From Henriciella sp043513745 (GTDB lineage Bacteria; Pseudomonadota; Alphaproteobacteria; Caulobacterales; Hyphomonadaceae), in NCBI GenBank assembly GCA_043513745.1, contig CP121341.1, positions 310,001 through 374,000 of the forward strand: DNA of 64,000 nucleotides. Reading direction: 5' to 3'. Of the stretch, positions 60,848-64,000 are shown in pieces; positions within the stretch are counted from its first letter, which is position 1, and each line of letters begins with the position of its first letter. The notes under the pieces are model-generated. The model made no database searches. It saw nothing but the letters and a program-made list of their open reading frames with translations, and was not told the DNA's origin. The translations under genes and the position numbers were made by a program.

Positions 60848-63800
60848 TCATTCGCTTGGGGGCGCAACAAGCTCCAGCGGGTAGATGCTATGATCGATCA
60901 TTTGGCCAGCGCTGGTCGCAAAAGAGACCCTCAACAAATAAAAATGTCCTTCTGGCAGGTCGGCCGTCGGGGTCAAACCGTCCAACGATATCGTCATTGA
61001 TGATTCTCCCGATTCTGCTCGCAAAGCCGATGTGTCGGTCAGAATGATGTCTCGTTCCGGAATCCATTCACTTTTGAAATGCCGCAGCCAAAAACGGACT
61101 CCTCCCTCGTCTGACGCGATAACCGTGTTTCCCGTTCCCGCGTGAAACTCGGCTTCAATTTTCAGTTCGCTTCCAACGACCATGGGCGAAGAGGCATACT
61201 TCTCAGCGTCTTGGATCATGATGTACGGCTCAATATCCGGCTGAACCGCAATTTCCGCCTGATGGCCTATCGCGGGATTGACGCCAGATTCGACTGCGAT
61301 ACGTGCTTTACCGGCGCGCAGTGGCTGCACCATTCCGTGTTGATCGACCATAGCGATTTCGGGATCTCGGCTTGACCATATGAGTTTCGGCGGGTCCGCA
61401 TCAATGGGCGAAACGAGCGCTTCAAGCTGAACGGGGTGGCCTGCCACGACAGGCTCGTCTGGAGGAGTAAACGTCACCGAACGGATCGGGTTCGCCTCCC
61501 ATTCCACAATCGATATTTCGTGGAACGCGGAAACAAGGTTGGCGGGACTGGTCGCTTGAATGCGTGCGCGCTGTCCAGGCTCTCCGAGAGCGGTTACCTC
61601 TCCATCGCCATCTACAAATATCACTGATTCGTCGCTGGAGCTCCAGGTGACCTGCGTATTGGAGTTGCTCGGCGTAGCTAAAATTTGCAGTTGGCGAGAC
61701 GATCCTTTTCGCAAAACCGAAAAATCGTCTTTGATCTCAAGCGATGTCGGATCGAGGGAATCCGTGTCGAAAAGGCGGTTCGTCGTCTTATCCCTAAAAA
61801 CTGCGGTCTCGCCGTTTCGCCACGCAATCTCAATACTGTCGATCTGCGTCACGTCTCCAAGCCCGAAATGAACGATATTGAGTAAACTCTGCGAGAATAC
61901 AGCTCCCGCAGATCCGACGCGCTGCCGATGGGACGCGCGAGGCGTGTTCACGGTTACCGTTGCGGCAATAGGGTCGATTCCGGATTCTGGTGCATTTCCG
62001 ACGCGCACCAGCGCATAATTTCCGTCACCAGGATCATCATTGGAATAAAGGTACCAGTACCCGCCTTCGCTGCCATTTAGTAGATCGAGATCCCCGTCGA
62101 GGTCAAAATCGAACGCTTGTCCCATGTCCCCGTTCCCGGGGCCGCCAATGTCATTGGCGCCATGCATCGTAACGGTTTCAAAGTGCCCTTCGCCGGAATT
62201 CAACAACATTAGGTCGGACGTCCGACCAAAAATGGTTCCCCAACGCAATACAAATAAGTCGCGATTCCCGTCATTGTTGAAGTCACCCGTGGTAACGCCA
62301 AGTGCGTTGCCGCCGGTCGGAATGTTCCAGTCTTGCGAAATGTCGACAAATCGCTCGCCGTCGTTTCGAAGTAAGACGTCAGACTCGTTGCGGTTTTGGG
62401 GCTTAAATTCCGTCGACGCGTTCGTGACCCCGGTCAGAGTGAATTTGAACCCCCAGAAGATGTTTGCGTTTCGGACCAGAGCACTCTTCCATCTTCCCGA
62501 TCCTAAATGGCCAAAATAGACCCCGTTCTCCGAAATATCTTCCGGCCACCCATCCGCCATTTCGCGCGTTATCTCTAGCTCATCGCCAGAATTCAATATT
62601 ATCGCTGATTTCTTAGAACCCAAGAATATTGGATAGGCTTTACCTCTAAATCCCCCCTGCGCCAGGGCGTAGTAATCGTGAAAGAGAATGTCAGCGTCGG
62701 CGGAAAAATCGAAGCGATCGACTCCTGCAAAGCCTCGCGGTTTGATCGAGAATTTTTCGGAAAGCGGATCGAAATCGACCGACGGTGTTTCTCCGGCACC
62801 AAGTTCAAACTCCTTACCTCGGGCCAAGTACAGGTCTAAATCTCCGTCATTATCAATGTCGACGTCAGCGATCGCCATGATGTTGGACATATTCATAAGG
62901 TCGGTCGGGAACTGCGTTGTGATGTCAGTGAACGAGAAATCACCGTTGCCTCGCCAAACTGATAACGGGCCAAAGAAGATGAAATCGTCGATCTGGTCTT
63001 GGTTCAAGTCGGTCACGAGTACGCGAGAGGGATGTACATCTTCAATGCCTTCCGTCGACCTGTGATTGAAAGTCCCATTCCCCAAATTTTCATAAAAGAA
63101 GTGTTGGGGTTTCGTTTGAGTCAGGCTTTCCTCATTGAACAATAACAGGTCGAGATCACCGTCTTTATCCATATCGGACCAGCGCGCCCCGCGCCCGCGT
63201 CCGCCGCGATCGATCTTGACATCTCCTGTCGTCAATACCAACGTGCCGTCCTGGTTGGTGTAGAAGTTCGCTTTGGACGGATTAGTTCCATTGCCGCCAC
63301 CTTGGGTGACAACGAGATCAAGATCCCCATCCCGATCGAAATCACCAGCAGCGGTGCCATGAAGGTCATGCATGAACCATCGCGACAGATTTCTATCGTG
63401 CTTGGTCACCGTTCCGTCGCCATTATTCCAGTATAGCTTGCTGCTTTCGGCGTTGTGGTTGTTCACGATGAAATCGTAGTCACCATCATTGTCGATGTCC
63501 GCGATGGTCGGGCCGCCATATTTTATCGAGGCGATCTGCTCCAAACCCACCGCATCTGAGCGATCCCTAAACTGCGGAATATCGATGTCTTCGACATCGT
63601 GAAACGTCAATCGCTCAATTAATACTGTGGATCCGGAAGCGCGGAATTCGAATTCAGTTTGCCCGCGATGCTGGAGCCGTACCAGGCAAGAAAGCGTTTG
63701 TTTCCCTGATTTTGGTATGTTCAGATTATCTGCAATACGCATTCCGTCGGCGAACAGGCTGAGGTTTGCATACTCGCCATAATTGTCGAGTTCAATCTCG

Positions 63801-63988
63801 ATGCGCTTCGTTAGAGAACCTGCGACGGTCTGATCAAAATTTACGGGTGCCGCCGGATCAACGCTCACCGGCCGTGAAAATGCCTCAACAACCGTTTCGT
63901 CTTTCAACTCTTCGACGCATCCGGTCAGCATACCAACCAACAAAGCCCAGCTGAGCAACCAAATTCTAACCCGGCGACCTTTATTCAT
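60848..63988 (-). CDS. FG-GAP/VCBS-repeat, ASPIC/UnbV-domain lipoprotein with Ig-like domains
   Basis: A 1,046-residue exported protein. The lipoprotein signal ends at LVGMLTGC. Calcium-binding FG-GAP repeats fill residues ~145-690 (DIDNDGDYDFIVNN, DFDRDGDLDLVVTQGG, DMDKDGDLDLLLFN, DFDLDGDLDLLNGSEGG), suggesting a beta-propeller. An ASPIC/UnbV domain follows (~690-770, RASHRQRVGSAGAVFSQSL; HFGLGD). Bacterial Ig-like (BIG2) domains come next (~785-940; VTWSSSDESVIFVDGDG). Such proteins are often surface-exposed and linked to polysaccharide or adhesion functions; the role is not known. Confidence 0.88.
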   Translation of the reverse strand: MNKGRRVRIWLLSWALLVGMLTGCVEELKDETVVEAFSRPVSVDPAAPVNFDQTVAGSLTKRIEIELDNYGEYANLSLFADGMRIADNLNIPKSGKQTLSCLVRLQHRGQTEFEFRASGSTVLIERLTFHDVEDIDIPQFRDRSDAVGLEQIASIKYGGPTIADIDNDGDYDFIVNNHNAESSKLYWNNGDGTVTKHDRNLSRWFMHDLHGTAAGDFDRDGDLDLVVTQGGGNGTNPSKANFYTNQDGTLVLTTGDVKIDRGGRGRGARWSDMDKDGDLDLLLFNEESLTQTKPQHFFYENLGNGTFNHRSTEGIEDVHPSRVLVTDLNQDQIDDFIFFGPLSVWRGNGDFSFTDITTQFPTDLMNMSNIMAIADVDIDNDGDLDLYLARGKEFELGAGETPSVDFDPLSEKFSIKPRGFAGVDRFDFSADADILFHDYYALAQGGFRGKAYPIFLGSKKSAIILNSGDELEITREMADGWPEDISENGVYFGHLGSGRWKSALVRNANIFWGFKFTLTGVTNASTEFKPQNRNESDVLLRNDGERFVDISQDWNIPTGGNALGVTTGDFNNDGNRDLFVLRWGTIFGRTSDLMLLNSGEGHFETVTMHGANDIGGPGNGDMGQAFDFDLDGDLDLLNGSEGGYWYLYSNDDPGDGNYALVRVGNAPESGIDPIAATVTVNTPRASHRQRVGSAGAVFSQSLLNIVHFGLGDVTQIDSIEIAWRNGETAVFRDKTTNRLFDTDSLDPTSLEIKDDFSVLRKGSSRQLQILATPSNSNTQVTWSSSDESVIFVDGDGEVTALGEPGQRARIQATSPANLVSAFHEISIVEWEANPIRSVTFTPPDEPVVAGHPVQLEALVSPIDADPPKLIWSSRDPEIAMVDQHGMVQPLRAGKARIAVESGVNPAIGHQAEIAVQPDIEPYIMIQDAEKYASSPMVVGSELKIEAEFHAGTGNTVIASDEGGVRFWLRHFKSEWIPERDIILTDTSALRAESGESSMTISLDGLTPTADLPEGHFYLLRVSFATSAGQMIDHSIYPLELVAPPSE

Positions 63989-64000
63989 CGCATTGCACTC

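Noticed and set aside
60676..60870. Small leftward frame as a transposase fragment
   Set aside because: No transposase motif could be named and the start is a TTG overlapping another gene.
1..64000. CRISPR array, rRNA operon or prophage
   Set aside because: No regularly spaced repeats, no rRNA sequence, and no capsid or tail genes were found.

Overview
The window looks like the chromosome of a marine, Hyphomonadaceae-like alphaproteobacterium. Supporting this are a class I (archaeal-type) lysyl-tRNA synthetase, an alphaproteobacterial ClpS/ClpA pair, a phasin, many secreted lipoproteins, a moderately high GC content, and a VirB/Trb-type integrative element inserted at a tRNA-Met gene. The assignment is by gene content only.

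Positions 1 to about 35,900 are mostly core chromosome. In order: the 3' part of an alkylsulfatase gene; a small XRE regulator/membrane protein pair with its own repeat-rich operator; class I LysRS; envelope and lipoprotein genes; a complete IS30-family element sitting inside a dispersed palindromic repeat; an alpha/beta hydrolase and a glycosyltransferase; the translation cluster infC-rpmI-rplT-pheS-(unknown)-pheT, with an ATA start codon on infC and a terminator-like hairpin touching the pheS start codon; a Kv-type channel; a GGDEF-EAL protein; a class C serine hydrolase and a D,D-carboxypeptidase; a phasin; clpS-clpA; a CPA2 antiporter; an alpha/beta hydrolase-OmpA fusion convergent with a transmembrane TIR-FGE fusion; a four-helix membrane protein; a glycerophosphodiesterase; and an acyl-CoA ligase.

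At 35,826-35,902 lies tRNA-Met(CAT). It is the left attachment site of an integrative and conjugative element whose integrase reads antisense into the tRNA. The left half is transcribed leftward: ardA, parB-like, DUF736, HTH, traF, relaxase, traG, CopG-like, excisionase-like HTH, integrase. The trb mating-pore operon (trbBCDEJLFGI, no trbK) is transcribed rightward from about 50.7 kb. Between them is an AT-richer cargo island at 46.1-49.5 kb. It holds a HEPN-like protein, a bactofilin-like beta-helix protein, a PLD-like protein and a hipBA toxin-antitoxin pair. A nested inverted repeat upstream of ardA could act as a single-strand promoter during DNA entry.

After trbI the element appears broken. 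A DUF2274 gene is truncated after about 20 codons and abuts the C-terminal remnant of a GH29 alpha-L-fucosidase. A large FG-GAP/UnbV lipoprotein follows. No copy of the tRNA 3' end was seen to the right, so the right end of the element is outside the window or lost.

The best candidates for undescribed biology are the HEPN-like/beta-helix/PLD-like triplet in the element, the TIR-transmembrane-FGE fusion with its neighbours, and the structured DNA upstream of ardA.
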